A stretch of DNA of 64,000 nucleotides from Paenilisteria riparia FSL S10-1204 (GTDB lineage Bacteria > Bacillota > Bacilli > Lactobacillales > Listeriaceae), in contig NZ_AODL01000033.1 of NCBI RefSeq assembly GCF_000525995.1, forward strand, positions 20,000 through 83,999, read 5' to 3'. A model generated the notes under the pieces. The model saw only the letters and a list, made by a program, of their open reading frames with translations, had not been told where the DNA came from and searched no databases. This document shows, in pieces, positions 45,713 through 55,586 of this stretch. A program made the translations under genes and the position numbers. The stretch's first letter is position 1, and each line of letters begins with the position of its first letter.

Positions 45713-47090
45713 CTAGTTTTCTTTCAGCGGCTTGTTGCTCGATTTCTTCAAGCGTGTGGCCGCGTGTTTCAGGGACGCAGAAACGAATAAATAGTACGCC
45801 TAGGAAACAAATAATTCCAAAAATAGCGAAGACGAGTTCTTGCGGCATGGAGGCAGTCATGATTGGGAATAGTAGCCCGACAAGGAATGAACCAATCCAG
45901 TTGAATGAAGAGGCTAATCCAGAAGCTCTACCACGAATGGCAAGCGGGAAAATTTCGCCGACTATAACCCAAGTAAGCGGTGCCCAAGTACATGAATAGA
46001 ATGCTACATAGATACAAAGAAAAATAAGCATAATCGTCGGACTGGCATCGGATTTCACGAAAGTATTTAAAATAGCTGGCAGGATAAAGGACAATCCCAT
46101 CACTGTTCCACCAATAGTTAGTAGAGTGCGCCGATTAAATTTGTCTGCAATGACTAGGAAGAAAAGAGCTCCAAGAACGAGAATAACACCTTGGATGATT
46201 GGCCACATAAGTGCTTCGCTTGCAGAATGTCCAGTAGCTTTTTCAACGATTAGCGGGATGTAATAAAAAATTGCGTTCGCACCTTGAAATTGTTGGAAAG
46301 CAGCTACACCGATACCCGCGATAACAAGTGCTCTGTAACGGCCGGTGAGAAGGGTTCCCCAAGTTGTTGTGTGCGAGATTTGTTCTTCTTGTTTTGCGGT
46401 TTTAATGATTTGATCGAGTTCTTTGTCTACTTCTTCTGGTTTACGAATGTAGCTAAGAACTTTGCTTGCTTCGGCGAGTTTTTTAGATTTCACAAGGAAA
46501 CGTGGTGACTCGGGAAGCGCTAACACTCCGAAGAAAAGGATAACAGCAGGAACCGCTGCGATTCCAAGCATCAATCGCCAAGCCCATGTTTCAGGTAGTC
46601 CTTTTAGTAGAAAATCAATGATGTACGAAAGGAGCATTCCGGAAACGATCATTACTTGGTTAATTCCCGACAAGCGTCCACGTAATTTAGCAGGCGCCAT
46701 TTCTGACATGTAAGAAGGAACAAGTGCTGATGCGGCTCCTACAGCAAGTCCAAGCAATACTCTGGCCCCGATTAAGTAATACTGACCGTTGTGCGGAGCG
46801 AGTCCACATAGAATTGATCCAATGACGAAAACAACAGCCGAAATCAAAATCATTTTGCGGCGACCTAGTCTATCGGAAAGTATCCCAGCCATCGCGCCCC
46901 CAAATATCGCGCCGAGCATAACAGCAGATGTAATCCAACCGATTAACCCAGCATGTCCCGCGAGGTTCCAGTCATCTTGTAAAAACGGAAGTGCCCCAGT
47001 CATGACTCCGATATCATAACCAAAAAGTATCCCCCCAAATGCTCCAAAAAAGTAGATAAATGATGCAGAAATTTTCTTTTCTTTCTTCAT
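45708..47090 (-). CDS. araE: Arabinose:proton symporter AraE (MFS sugar porter)
   Basis: 460 residues and twelve membrane segments. Sugar-porter motifs: GYDIGVMTGAL at the start, DRLGRRKM in loop 2-3, PESPRFLV in the central loop, QQFQGANAIFYY in segment 7 and PETRGHTLEEIE at the C-terminus. It is closest by eye to AraE/XylE. The gene is divergent from araBDA and shares an interval with two AraR operators, so it should be induced together with them by L-arabinose. Confidence 0.88.
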   Translation of the reverse strand: MKKEKKISASFIYFFGAFGGILFGYDIGVMTGALPFLQDDWNLAGHAGLIGWITSAVMLGAIFGGAMAGILSDRLGRRKMILISAVVFVIGSILCGLAPHNGQYYLIGARVLLGLAVGAASALVPSYMSEMAPAKLRGRLSGINQVMIVSGMLLSYIIDFLLKGLPETWAWRLMLGIAAVPAVILFFGVLALPESPRFLVKSKKLAEASKVLSYIRKPEEVDKELDQIIKTAKQEEQISHTTTWGTLLTGRYRALVIAGIGVAAFQQFQGANAIFYYIPLIVEKATGHSASEALMWPIIQGVILVLGALFFLVIADKFNRRTLLTIGGTVMGLSFILPAILNTFVKSDASPTIMLIFLCIYVAFYSCTWAPLTWVIVGEIFPLAIRGRASGLASSFNWIGSFLVGLLFPIMTASMPQELVFAIFGIICFLGVLFIRFCVPETRGHTLEEIEQQAAERKLA

Positions 47091-47168
47091 TTTGCGTCCA
47101 ACCCCTTAATGTCATAATAGATTTGCAATAATTTAATCAATGTTATGTAAGCATTTTCATTCTACAAT

Positions 47169-47184
47169 ATTTGTTCGGACATAT
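47169..47184. promoter_or_regulatory. AraR operator 1
   Basis: ATTTGTTCGGACATAT matches the AraR box ATTTGTACGTACAAAT at 13 of 16 positions. It lies between araE and araB, 52 bases (centre to centre, about five helical turns) from operator 2. Confidence 0.65.
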
Positions 47185-47220
47185 CAAGTATTTATTCCTT
47201 TTATTTTATATTTTTAGTTG

Positions 47221-47236
47221 ACATGTACGTACAACA
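47221..47236. promoter_or_regulatory. AraR operator 2
   Basis: ACATGTACGTACAACA has the perfect core TGTACGTACA of AraR boxes and lies closer to araB. The pair would allow cooperative binding or looping, as known for the Bacillus subtilis ara operon. Confidence 0.75.
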
Positions 47237-47322
47237 AGAGTAAATTTAGAATGTAAGCGTCACTAAAAGCGATGATTTAATCCATTTTTTTAAAGGAGGT
47301 TTTTGAAATTATTACAGAAGAA

Positions 47323-48915
47323 GTGAAGGCACAGGAGATGTTGGACATTATTGATGGCCGTACAACTTTAGGAATCGAGTTCGGTTCGACGCGAATTAAA
47401 GCTGTTTTAATAGATTCGAAATTTAGTGCGGTCGCTACTGGAAGTTATGAGTGGGAGAATAAATTAGAAGATGGCGTTTGGACATATGCGCTTGATGACA
47501 TTTGGAAGGGCTTACGAATGAGTTATCGCAAGCTCGCGTCGGAAGTTTTTGAGAAATACGGTGAAACATTGTCCGCTGTTGGGGCTATTGGTTTTAGCGC
47601 AATGATGCATGGTTACATGGCTTTTGATAAAAAGGAACAATTGCTAGTACCATTTCGAACTTGGCGCAATTCCATGACGGAAGAAGCGGAGCAGAAATTA
47701 ACCGAACAATTTAGCTATAACATTCCACAACGTTGGAGTATCGCCCATTTATATCAGGCGATTTTGAATAAAGAAAACCACATCGAGCAAATCGATTACT
47801 TAACAACGCTTGCCGGCTATATCCATTGGCAACTAACGGGTGAAAAGGTCATCGGAATAGGAGACGCTTCGGGCATGTTTCCAATTGATATTGCCACAAA
47901 AACATATCATCAAAAAATGATCGAGACATTTGGTCAACTAGTGGAAAAGGAAGACGTCACGATGGATTTGCATGCGATTTTGCCGAAAGTGTTACTGGCT
48001 GGCGATGAGGCTGGTAAATTGACGCAAGAAGGTGCTTATTTACTTGATCCAACGGGAAATTTGAAGCCAGGGATTCCGATTTGTCCGCCTGAAGGTGATG
48101 CAGGAACAGGTATGGTTGCTACGAATAGCGTAGCGAAGCGAACTGGAAATGTGTCAGTCGGGACTTCTGCTTTTGCGATGATTGTTTTGGAAAAAGAACT
48201 TCAAGCAGTTTATCCAGAAATTGATTTGGTGACGACGCCATCTGGGGAACTTGTCGGGATGGTGCATACGAATAACTGCTCGTCGGACATAAATGCGTGG
48301 ATGAAGCTTTTCCAAGAAGTTACGGCGACTTTTGGTTTTGAAGTTAGTACGGAGAAACTGTTTTCAATGCTGTTAAAAGAGGCGTTAAACGGTGATCCTG
48401 ATTGTGGTGGATTACTTTCGTACGGTTATTATTCTGGTGAAAATATTACGGGAGTCAATGAAGGTAGGCCATTATTTGTTCGTTCTCCAGAAAGCAAGTT
48501 TAATTTGGCTAATTTTATGCGCGTTCATCTTGCGAGTGCGTTCGGTGCGATGCGGATGGGATTAGATATTTTAAAACAAGAACAGATTCAAATTGATACA
48601 TTGGTTGGACATGGTGGGATTTTTAAAACGCCTGAGGTAGGGCAACGAATTCTTGCGGCTGCAATGAGAGCTCCGATTACGGTGATGGATACTGCGAGTG
48701 AAGGCGGAGCATGGGGCATTGCGTTACTTGCGGCATACATGAAATCGGGTGCGAAACAATCTTTGGCGGCATTTTTATCGCAAGAAGTGTTTAAAGATAA
48801 TCATGGCGTAACACTCGAGCCAACAGAAGATGAGATGGCAGGCTACGAGGTGTTCTTGAAACGTTACCGCGAAGGATTAGAAATTGAAAAACAAGCAATT
48901 GAAAATTTGAGATAG
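47323..48915 (+). CDS. araB: Ribulokinase-like FGGY sugar kinase AraB
   Basis: About 530 residues of the FGGY family: N-terminal phosphate-binding motif [26 protein letters not shown], then [10 protein letters not shown], the ATP-binding [12 protein letters not shown] and the C-terminal [13 protein letters not shown]. It phosphorylates L-ribulose to L-ribulose 5-phosphate. It is the first gene of araBDA. The start is unclear: the strong ribosome site AAAGGAGG (47292-47299) is ideally placed for an ATT codon at 47308, while GTG 47323 and ATG 47338 are further away. I give the first conventional start. Confidence 0.85.
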   Translation: MKAQEMLDIIDGRTTLGIEFGSTRIKAVLIDSKFSAVATGSYEWENKLEDGVWTYALDDIWKGLRMSYRKLASEVFEKYGETLSAVGAIGFSAMMHGYMAFDKKEQLLVPFRTWRNSMTEEAEQKLTEQFSYNIPQRWSIAHLYQAILNKENHIEQIDYLTTLAGYIHWQLTGEKVIGIGDASGMFPIDIATKTYHQKMIETFGQLVEKEDVTMDLHAILPKVLLAGDEAGKLTQEGAYLLDPTGNLKPGIPICPPEGDAGTGMVATNSVAKRTGNVSVGTSAFAMIVLEKELQAVYPEIDLVTTPSGELVGMVHTNNCSSDINAWMKLFQEVTATFGFEVSTEKLFSMLLKEALNGDPDCGGLLSYGYYSGENITGVNEGRPLFVRSPESKFNLANFMRVHLASAFGAMRMGLDILKQEQIQIDTLVGHGGIFKTPEVGQRILAAAMRAPITVMDTASEGGAWGIALLAAYMKSGAKQSLAAFLSQEVFKDNHGVTLEPTEDEMAGYEVFLKRYREGLEIEKQAIENLR

Positions 48916-48931
48916 ATTGGAGGTTTTTGCG

Positions 48932-49630
48932 ATGTTAGAAGATTTGAAAGAAGAAGTTTTTCAGGCTAATTTGGAATTACCGGAACGCGGTCTTATTAAA
49001 TATACTTGGGGCAATGTGAGTGCTTTTGATAAGGCATCCCAATGTTTTGTTATTAAACCGAGTGGTGTTGGCTACGCGGAAATGAAAGCTTCGGATATGG
49101 TAGTTGTTGATTTAGATAATCATGTTGTGGAGGGGGATTTGAATCCGTCTTCGGACACACCAACACATGCTGTACTGTACAAGAACTTCCCTGAAATCGG
49201 TGGAATTGTACATACACATTCGACTTGGGCGACAATCTGGGCGCAAGCGGGACTCGACGTGCCAGCGATGGGGACTACGCATGCGGACACATTTTTTGGT
49301 TCGGTTCCTTGTGCGCGGGTTTTAACGCAGGACGAAATCGATGCTGGATATGAACACGAAACGGGCAATGTCATTGTAGAAACATTCCGTGAGCGAGGTA
49401 TTAATCCAGCAGATGTTCCTGGAGTACTTCTCCACGGACACGGTCCATTTACGTGGGGGAAAGATGCATCCAGTGCTGTTATGAATGCAGTCGTGTTAGA
49501 TGAAGTTTGCAAAATGAATTATTATACAAGACAACTCAATAGCTATGCAGAAGAACTACCAAAACGAGTTCTGGATAAACATTATTTAAGAAAACACGGT
49601 AAAAATGCTTATTATGGACAAGGAAAATAA
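48932..49630 (+). CDS. araD: L-ribulose-5-phosphate 4-epimerase AraD
   Basis: 232 residues of the class II aldolase/AraD family. Metal-binding His residues lie in [10 protein letters not shown] and a third in [11 protein letters not shown]; the phosphate site includes PSSDTPTH. It converts L-ribulose 5-phosphate to D-xylulose 5-phosphate, linking arabinose to the pentose phosphate pathway. ATG at 48932 follows TTGGAGG; the gene is 16 bases after araB and 17 before araA. Confidence 0.93.
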   Translation: MLEDLKEEVFQANLELPERGLIKYTWGNVSAFDKASQCFVIKPSGVGYAEMKASDMVVVDLDNHVVEGDLNPSSDTPTHAVLYKNFPEIGGIVHTHSTWATIWAQAGLDVPAMGTTHADTFFGSVPCARVLTQDEIDAGYEHETGNVIVETFRERGINPADVPGVLLHGHGPFTWGKDASSAVMNAVVLDEVCKMNYYTRQLNSYAEELPKRVLDKHYLRKHGKNAYYGQGK

Positions 49631-49647
49631 AAGGAGCTGGAAGAAAC

Positions 49648-51072
49648 ATGTTAAAAGTAGCTAAAAAAGAATTTTGGTTTGTCGTAGGTTCGCAACATTT
49701 GTACGGAGAAGAAGCGTTAAGGAGTGTCAAAAAAGATGCTGAAGAGATGGTCGATGCGCTGAATGAAAGTGGCAAAATGCCATATCCGATTGTGCTAAAA
49801 GAGCTTGCAGTAACAGCAGACACGATTACAAACATCATGAAAGAAGTGAATTATCGGGATGAAGTTGCTGGTGTCATCACATGGATGCATACATTCTCAC
49901 CGGCTAAAATGTGGATTCGTGGTACGAAATTATTACAAAAACCATTACTTCATTTGGCAACGCAATTCAACGAAAGTATTCCATGGAAAACGATTGATAT
50001 GGATTTTATGAATTTGAATCAATCGGCACATGGCGACCGGGAATATGGTTTTATTAATGCTCGTCTTGGTAAACAAAATAAAATCGTAGTTGGTTACTGG
50101 AAAACAGATCGCGTGATGTCTGAACTTGCTGATTGGATGGATGTAGCAGTTGCGTATGAGGAAAGTTTTAATATTAAAGTGGCCCGTTTTGGTGATAATA
50201 TGCGGAATGTTGGCGTAACAGAAGGCGATAAAGTGGAAGCACAAATCCAGTTTGGTTGGGTTGTTGACTATTTTGGAATTGGCGATTTGGTTCAAGTAGT
50301 TGATGCTGTGACAGATGAAGAAGTGGAGGCTTTGTTTAGCGAATACAAGCAGCTCTATGACTTTGATTATGGCGATTATGATGCGACAACTTGGGAAGCA
50401 CACGTGAAAGTACAGGCTCGCCAAGAAATTGGTATTCGTCGTTTCCTTGAACAAGGCGGATATAATGCCTTTACTTCGAATTTCGAAGATTTATATGGTT
50501 TACAACAGCTACCAGGGCTTGCCGTGCAACGTTTGATGGCAGAAGGATATGGCTTTGCAGGTGAAGGAGATTGGAAAACGGCTGCAATTGACCGCTTAAT
50601 GAAAGTGATGGCACACAATGAAAACACAGGTTTTATGGAAGACTATACGTATGAATTAGCGGCGGGTAAAGAAGCGATTTTGCAGTCGCATATGATGGAA
50701 GTAGATCCAACACTTGCTGTGAACAAGCCGAAAATCGTTGTTTCGCCACTTTCTATGGGCGACCGCGAAGACCCGGCAAGACTTGTGTTTGACGGAAAAG
50801 CTGGGAACGGCGTCGTTGTATCAATGGCTGATTTTGGCACGCATTACAAACTATTGATTAATGAAGTCACTGCATTTGAGCCGACAGAACCAGCACCGCA
50901 TTTACCAGTGGCACGTGTTTTATGGGAAGTGAAACCTGGTTTCCATGAAGGTGTTCATGCCTGGCTAGAAGCTGGTGGTGGACATCACACGGTTGTCTCA
51001 CTAAATTTAACGACAGATCAAATTCTAACTTGGGCAAAACTCGTTGGTTTAGAGACAACGCTGATTAAGTGA
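49648..51072 (+). CDS. araA: L-arabinose isomerase AraA
   Basis: 474 residues, the normal family length. Diagnostic stretches are [16 protein letters not shown] at the start, [22 protein letters not shown], and the metal-site segments EGDWKTAA and MEDYTYEL, with HGGHH-like AGGGHHTV near the C-terminus. It isomerises L-arabinose to L-ribulose. ATG at 49648 follows AAAGGAGC. It is the last gene of the araBDA operon, followed by a terminator. Confidence 0.95.
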   Translation: MLKVAKKEFWFVVGSQHLYGEEALRSVKKDAEEMVDALNESGKMPYPIVLKELAVTADTITNIMKEVNYRDEVAGVITWMHTFSPAKMWIRGTKLLQKPLLHLATQFNESIPWKTIDMDFMNLNQSAHGDREYGFINARLGKQNKIVVGYWKTDRVMSELADWMDVAVAYEESFNIKVARFGDNMRNVGVTEGDKVEAQIQFGWVVDYFGIGDLVQVVDAVTDEEVEALFSEYKQLYDFDYGDYDATTWEAHVKVQARQEIGIRRFLEQGGYNAFTSNFEDLYGLQQLPGLAVQRLMAEGYGFAGEGDWKTAAIDRLMKVMAHNENTGFMEDYTYELAAGKEAILQSHMMEVDPTLAVNKPKIVVSPLSMGDREDPARLVFDGKAGNGVVVSMADFGTHYKLLINEVTAFEPTEPAPHLPVARVLWEVKPGFHEGVHAWLEAGGGHHTVVSLNLTTDQILTWAKLVGLETTLIK

Positions 51073-51130
51073 CTTTGTTCCTTGGCCTAGAGTGACTCTC
51101 AAGAACCTATGTAGATTTTAGAATACAAAA

Positions 51131-51166
51131 AATATCCCTGTTCAGATTTCGTAGAACAGGGATATT
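51131..51166. terminator. Bidirectional terminator after araA
   Basis: A perfect 13-bp stem pairs AATATCCCTGTTC (51131-51143) with GAACAGGGATATT (51154-51166). It separates araA from the convergent DUF4097 gene. Confidence 0.9.
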
Positions 51167-51170
51167 TTGC

Positions 51171-52256
51171 TTACTCTTCGGAGAATATTTTAATGTCGCC
51201 AGAGTCTGTCTTAATATTTATTTTTGGTGAACCTTGGCGTGCGGAGAATGTCTTCGGTGTGACAACTTCGCCAGTACTTGTCTGTGTTGTAATTGGCGCT
51301 GATTTGAAAAGTGGTGACAATGTCATTTTGACTAAGCCAGATTTACTTATTGCTGTGATGTTGCCAGCGACGGTTTGCTGGTCTAGGATGATATCAGCGT
51401 CATCGGTTGTTGCAGTCAGGTCGCCGCGAATGTTGCGCAGAACTATTTTACCTGTACCTGCAGTAGCTGTTAGTTTGCCATCAAGCTCTTCCAGGATTGC
51501 TGCACCAGCTTTTGTGTTGACCTTTAAGGTTGTGACGTCATCATCGGTGGACACTATTTTCCCAGTGTTGGTTTGCAGTAGGATAGTTTCGCCGATGTTG
51601 CGATGAGATTGCACAATTCCGGATTGGCTTATGATTTGGAAATCACCGATGGAATCTTTGATAATAGTGGTCCCTTCGTCATTGTGAATCAGGACCTTTC
51701 CGAGCCAGTGCAAGAGTTCGACATCTGCTGATTTTGCTTTTATGGTGGCGTCTTGAATATCATTTTTATAACCTTCGACAAAACCAGACTGGACGGCTAC
51801 TTTTAAATGTTTACTGGTGAGGTTATTGACGTCGATTTTTCCAGTTTCGCTTTCAATTACGACATTGTTAAACTGAAAATCGGAAGCTAAATGGATGGTG
51901 ATGTCTTGAATGCCGAAGTCTTGTAAATTGATTTTGTTCAGCATTGGATTCGAATGTTCCATATCGATGGTCAGGTTACCTTTAGCAAGAACCGTATTAT
52001 TTAACTTCTCGATTTGTTTTGGCGTTAGATTGCCATTGAGCGTGATATAGTTCTGATCACTTGTCGTCTTTTTGAAGTTGACGTCGATATTGTAGTCACT
52101 TCGTATGGTTAAGTTTTGCAGACTTTTGTTTGAAATGGACCAATTCTTAGTGTAGGCATGGCCCTGATCAATAATGTTTCCAGAAACGAGGCAAATCAGG
52201 AAACCGATACACCCAATTGCTGTTAGTAAAATCCCGAAAATAATATGCTTTTTCAT
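51171..52256 (-). CDS. Membrane-anchored DUF4097 (adhesin-like beta-helix) protein
   Basis: 361 residues. An N-terminal membrane segment (IIFGILLTAIGCIGFLICLV) is followed by a long repetitive beta-strand region (about 45-360) with recurring TxTGxIxV, SxSGxV and TxSGDIKI turns, which is the DUF4097 right-handed beta-helix. It lies outside the membrane. The start overlaps the HAAS gene stop (ATGA). The PadR-HAAS-DUF4097 set is a common Firmicutes envelope-stress module, though its exact function is unknown. Confidence 0.8.
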   Translation of the reverse strand: MKKHIIFGILLTAIGCIGFLICLVSGNIIDQGHAYTKNWSISNKSLQNLTIRSDYNIDVNFKKTTSDQNYITLNGNLTPKQIEKLNNTVLAKGNLTIDMEHSNPMLNKINLQDFGIQDITIHLASDFQFNNVVIESETGKIDVNNLTSKHLKVAVQSGFVEGYKNDIQDATIKAKSADVELLHWLGKVLIHNDEGTTIIKDSIGDFQIISQSGIVQSHRNIGETILLQTNTGKIVSTDDDVTTLKVNTKAGAAILEELDGKLTATAGTGKIVLRNIRGDLTATTDDADIILDQQTVAGNITAISKSGLVKMTLSPLFKSAPITTQTSTGEVVTPKTFSARQGSPKINIKTDSGDIKIFSEE

Positions 52257-52738
52257 CGCGATGCTCCTTTTCTAGTCATGAATTGTCGCCAAGTAGAGGC
52301 TAATAATGATGATAAAAGTAACGCAATTCCGATTAGTACACAACACAGAAACAGCTGATATATAATGACTTGTCCAATAGAAATCCAATTCAAAATATAA
52401 ACGATAATAGTTACACCGCTAAATAAAATGAACAGAGCCGATAACATTAAAATAATGATTTGCCACAAGATAGAAAATAAAGACGTCCACTGAATGCGTT
52501 TTCGGTTATTCACATCATCGAGACCGTGCAGAGCAGCATCAAGTCGATTCTCCTCAAAGTAAGAAGCAACGATATGCCGTGGATCACCGATGTGAGCTAG
52601 CGCTTCTTTTTCTGTTTTTCCAGAAGCCATACTGATTTGGATATGCTCTTCGTAATCAGCAAGAAGGCTTTCGCGCTCCTCTATATCGAGTGTCGCGAAA
52701 CCTTCTTCTAATAGTTTAAAAAATTCCCGTCTATTCAT
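52253..52738 (-). CDS. HAAS/DUF1700 domain membrane protein
   Basis: 161 residues from ATG 52738 after GAGGAAGACAG. The first 70 residues are the HAAS signalling domain (RREFFKLLEEGFATLDIEE, YEEHI, GDPRHIVASYF), followed by two membrane segments (LWQIIILMLSALFILFSG and IYQLFLCCVLIGIALLL) and a short basic tail. HAAS proteins usually sit with PadR regulators and pass on a membrane signal. It overlaps the PadR gene by 8 bases. Confidence 0.82.
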   Translation of the reverse strand: MNRREFFKLLEEGFATLDIEERESLLADYEEHIQISMASGKTEKEALAHIGDPRHIVASYFEENRLDAALHGLDDVNNRKRIQWTSLFSILWQIIILMLSALFILFSGVTIIVYILNWISIGQVIIYQLFLCCVLIGIALLLSSLLASTWRQFMTRKGASR

Positions 52739-53060
52739 CTCTGTCTTCCTCCTCACGAAGATTGTTAACGTCTACTACGAATTTATCCCATTCTGTTAAC
52801 AATTCGTCTAAGTATTCTCTACCTAAGTTCGTAATATGATAATATTTTCGCGAAGGACCATCTGGTGAGTCTTGTGTATAGGTGGAACAGTAGCCATCTT
52901 TCACCAAGCGGCGTAATGATGGATAGAGTGCTCCTTCTGCAATTTCAATATGTTTGTTTACTTTCTGCGTTAATTCATAGCCGTAACGGTCCTTTTTCTG
53001 AACTAAATATAGAACACAAAGTTCTAGGACACCTTTTTTGAACTGAATTGACGTACGCAT
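52731..53060 (-). CDS. PadR-family transcriptional regulator
   Basis: 109 residues from ATG 53060 after CAGGAGGACG. PadR-type winged helix: KGVLELCVLYLVQKKDRYGYEL, then EIAEGALYPSLRRLVKDGY and the wing with SRKYYHIT, followed by a dimerisation helix (EYLDELLTEWDKFV). It is the first gene of the three-gene operon and probably represses it. The upstream region 53061-53281 contains AT-rich palindromic sequence around TTATTCTATAATAGAA, a plausible operator. Confidence 0.9.
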   Translation of the reverse strand: MRTSIQFKKGVLELCVLYLVQKKDRYGYELTQKVNKHIEIAEGALYPSLRRLVKDGYCSTYTQDSPDGPSRKYYHITNLGREYLDELLTEWDKFVVDVNNLREEEDRDE

Positions 53061-53281
53061 TACTCGTCCTCCTGCTAACACTACTCTATTTAAAATAATA
53101 ATTAATAGTTAGCCTTATTATAGCAATATCAAGGTTTTTAATCAATACATTGTTAACTACTATTTATTCTATAATAGAAAAGCCTTGACTTTATTATCCA
53201 CTTGCCATATGATTGTTTTAGGTACTATAGATTAAATAATAGTGTCCAATCTATAATAGAACAGGAATAGGAGAGATTTAG

Positions 53282-54052
53282 ATGAACAAATTTGTAAAAG
53301 TAGCAGCAGCAACAGGTGTAGCATTAAGCTTGGGATTGACAACGATTGCGCCAACAACTTCCTTGGCAGCAGAACAGATTGGTAATATCACGTATCAAGA
53401 TAGCTACAAAACAATTCAACAATTTACGAAAGCAGACCTTGCTGTATTAACTGGCGTAGAAGTAACACCAGCGAATGTAAATGCAGTTTACAACCAATTG
53501 AAAGTAAACAAAACATGGACAAAAGCTGGTTTTAAAGCAACAGAAGCGAAACAAATCGCGGCAAGCGCAACAGCCTACACGCAACAATTAAAAGGCATTT
53601 TGACAGATATTGCGAAAAACAGCAATAAAGGTCTGCACCTTGCGTACATTACAACACCTTACACAACACAAGTAAACTTCGGCACATTTGGTAGTGGTAG
53701 CTCTGGTTCTACAGGAACAGACACACCGGCCGTAACACCAGCAGCACTAAGCGTTACAAAAATTCAAGTACAAATCCAGTATAAAAAGCAAGATGTAGAA
53801 TTCCAATATGAAGTAAAAAGCAACGGCACTGTCAAAGCTACGTTCGAAAATGAATTCACAAAAGAAAAACTAGAAGGCGCAGCAGCACAAGCTAAAATCG
53901 AAGCAATCTTCGCTAATTTTGACATCCAAAAGAAATCACAAACACAAATCGTAAACCAAGTACTTACTAAATTAAATCTTGGCAAAGACTACAAAGAGTT
54001 TGAATTTGAAGCGAAATTCAGCAACAACTCTAAACTTGAATTTGAGATTTAG
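53282..54052 (+). CDS. Secreted protein with a YusW-like domain
   Basis: 256 residues. A signal peptide is cleaved near SLAAEQ. An N-terminal helical region (about 30-130) with KADLAVLTGVEVTPANVN is followed by a Gly/Ser/Thr linker and a C-terminal YusW-like domain (about 155-256): VEFQYEVKSNGTVKATFEN and LGKDYKEFEFEAKFSN, alternating strands with a helix. There is no lipobox or LPXTG, so it is freely secreted. ATG at 53282 follows AGGAGAG. Function unknown. Confidence 0.7.
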   Translation: MNKFVKVAAATGVALSLGLTTIAPTTSLAAEQIGNITYQDSYKTIQQFTKADLAVLTGVEVTPANVNAVYNQLKVNKTWTKAGFKATEAKQIAASATAYTQQLKGILTDIAKNSNKGLHLAYITTPYTTQVNFGTFGSGSSGSTGTDTPAVTPAALSVTKIQVQIQYKKQDVEFQYEVKSNGTVKATFENEFTKEKLEGAAAQAKIEAIFANFDIQKKSQTQIVNQVLTKLNLGKDYKEFEFEAKFSNNSKLEFEI

Positions 54053-54100
54053 TCTGTTTTATTTTGTATCCTTTTTTGATTAGTTTGTTTTAAATAATTT

Positions 54101-54146
54101 AAAATACACACCGAAAATCAAAGTTAAGATTTTCGGTGTGTATTTT
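54101..54146. terminator. Strong bidirectional terminator
   Basis: A perfect 19-bp stem runs 54101-54119 with 54128-54146, around an 8-base loop, flanked by A and T runs. It lies between the YusW-like gene and the convergent gntP-like gene. Confidence 0.92.
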
Positions 54147-54233
54147 TTATGCAGTGATGTGGAAGATATTACTGTTATAGAACACTATCGGAAAATACGA
54201 TTTTGTTGTGTGGTCAAGTTTTTTTTAATTTTT

Positions 54234-55568
54234 TTAAACAAAGATGTTCGCAATGAGGACCATAAAGAACACACTGAACGATAGTAATGTCTCCAAGACA
54301 GTCCAAGTTTTGAAGGTTTCTTTAACTGTTAAGCCTAGATACTCTTTTACTAGCCAGAATCCGGCATCGTTAACATGAGATAACATGAGTGATCCGGCAC
54401 CTGTGGCAATAACAAGTAGAGCTGTGTTTACTCCTGTCATACTCTCTACAATGGGAGCTACAATTCCCGCTGCAGTTGTCAATGCTACAGTAGCAGACCC
54501 TGTCGCAACCCGAATCAATCCAGCTACGCAAAAACTCATAACAATAGGAGATAAATGCATTTGGCTTGAGAGATTAGCTATCGCCGTTGCTACCCCTGTA
54601 TCAATCAGGATTTGCTTAAAGGCACCACCAGCACCAATGATTAAAATAATGGACGCAAGCGGTCTCATGCTTTCATCTGTTAAATCTCTAATAATATCTG
54701 CCTTTAATCCTAATCGGAAGCCTAAGAAATAATAAGCTACAAAAACAGAAATAAGTAGTGCAATGAGTGGATTTCCAATAAAGTCAATAATATTTGTAAG
54801 CTCTGTTGGCAGTTTGAAAAGTGCCGCTATCATAGTAAGTAGCATCAAGATGATTGGTAAAAATACAATAAAGAACGAAATCCCTACTGAAGGTAAACGC
54901 TTATTATCTTTTATGGTATCTGGGCGCATTAAAGTGGGTTCATGTTCAGGTGTAATTCGTTTACTAATAAATTTAGCATATAAAGGTCCAGCAATAATGC
55001 CTGCTGGTAGAGCAAAACAAATGGCGTAAAGTAAGACCTCGCTAACATTGGCATTATAGATACTAATGGCTGTCATTGCACCTGGATGAGGTGGAATGAT
55101 ACCATGTGCGATGGATAAACCTGCTAAAACTGGTAAACCAAGTAAGAGAATATTCTGTTTGACATTTTTTTGAATAGACAAAACAATGGGCAATAAGATA
55201 ACTAAACCAACTTCAAAGAATACAGGAATACCGATAATAAGTCCTGAAAAAAACATTGCCCAAGGGAGGCGCTTGACACCAAATTTATCTATAAAGAAAT
55301 TAGCAATTTGCATGCCTGCTCCAGATGTAGACATCATTTTTCCTAAAATAGTTCCTAGTGCTAAAATCCCAACGAGATGTCCTAAAACTGCACCAACACC
55401 AGTTTCAAATGCGCCGGCAATTTTCCCCCAAGGCATACCAGCAAAAATGGCTAAAAATATTGTGGCCACAGACAGGCTAAGATAAGCATGCCATTTCCAC
55501 CAAGAAACTCCTAAAATAACGATCAAAATAGCGACAATTGTAATTGAAAATAAGTAAACATCATGCAT
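54234..55568 (-). CDS. GntP-family permease (gluconate/sugar-acid:proton symporter)
   Basis: 444 residues with about twelve membrane segments. GntP signatures include GIPVFFEVGLVILLP and AHGIIPPHPGAMTAI, plus VATGSATVALTTAAGI and GAGSLMLSHVNDAGFWLV near the end. It imports gluconate or a related acid. As the last gene of the minus-strand operon with DgaE, DgaF and a KDG kinase, it probably carries an amino-sugar acid such as D-glucosaminate, or its N-acyl form, in unphosphorylated form. It starts 18 bases after the kinase stop. Confidence 0.88.
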   Translation of the reverse strand: MHDVYLFSITIVAILIVILGVSWWKWHAYLSLSVATIFLAIFAGMPWGKIAGAFETGVGAVLGHLVGILALGTILGKMMSTSGAGMQIANFFIDKFGVKRLPWAMFFSGLIIGIPVFFEVGLVILLPIVLSIQKNVKQNILLLGLPVLAGLSIAHGIIPPHPGAMTAISIYNANVSEVLLYAICFALPAGIIAGPLYAKFISKRITPEHEPTLMRPDTIKDNKRLPSVGISFFIVFLPIILMLLTMIAALFKLPTELTNIIDFIGNPLIALLISVFVAYYFLGFRLGLKADIIRDLTDESMRPLASIILIIGAGGAFKQILIDTGVATAIANLSSQMHLSPIVMSFCVAGLIRVATGSATVALTTAAGIVAPIVESMTGVNTALLVIATGAGSLMLSHVNDAGFWLVKEYLGLTVKETFKTWTVLETLLSFSVFFMVLIANIFV

Positions 55569-55586
55569 ATTTTTCTCCCTCTCTGT

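Noticed and set aside
54385..55485. Plus-strand ORFs opposite the GntP permease
   Set aside because: The minus-strand frame has clear GntP motifs; these are shadows with unusual composition.
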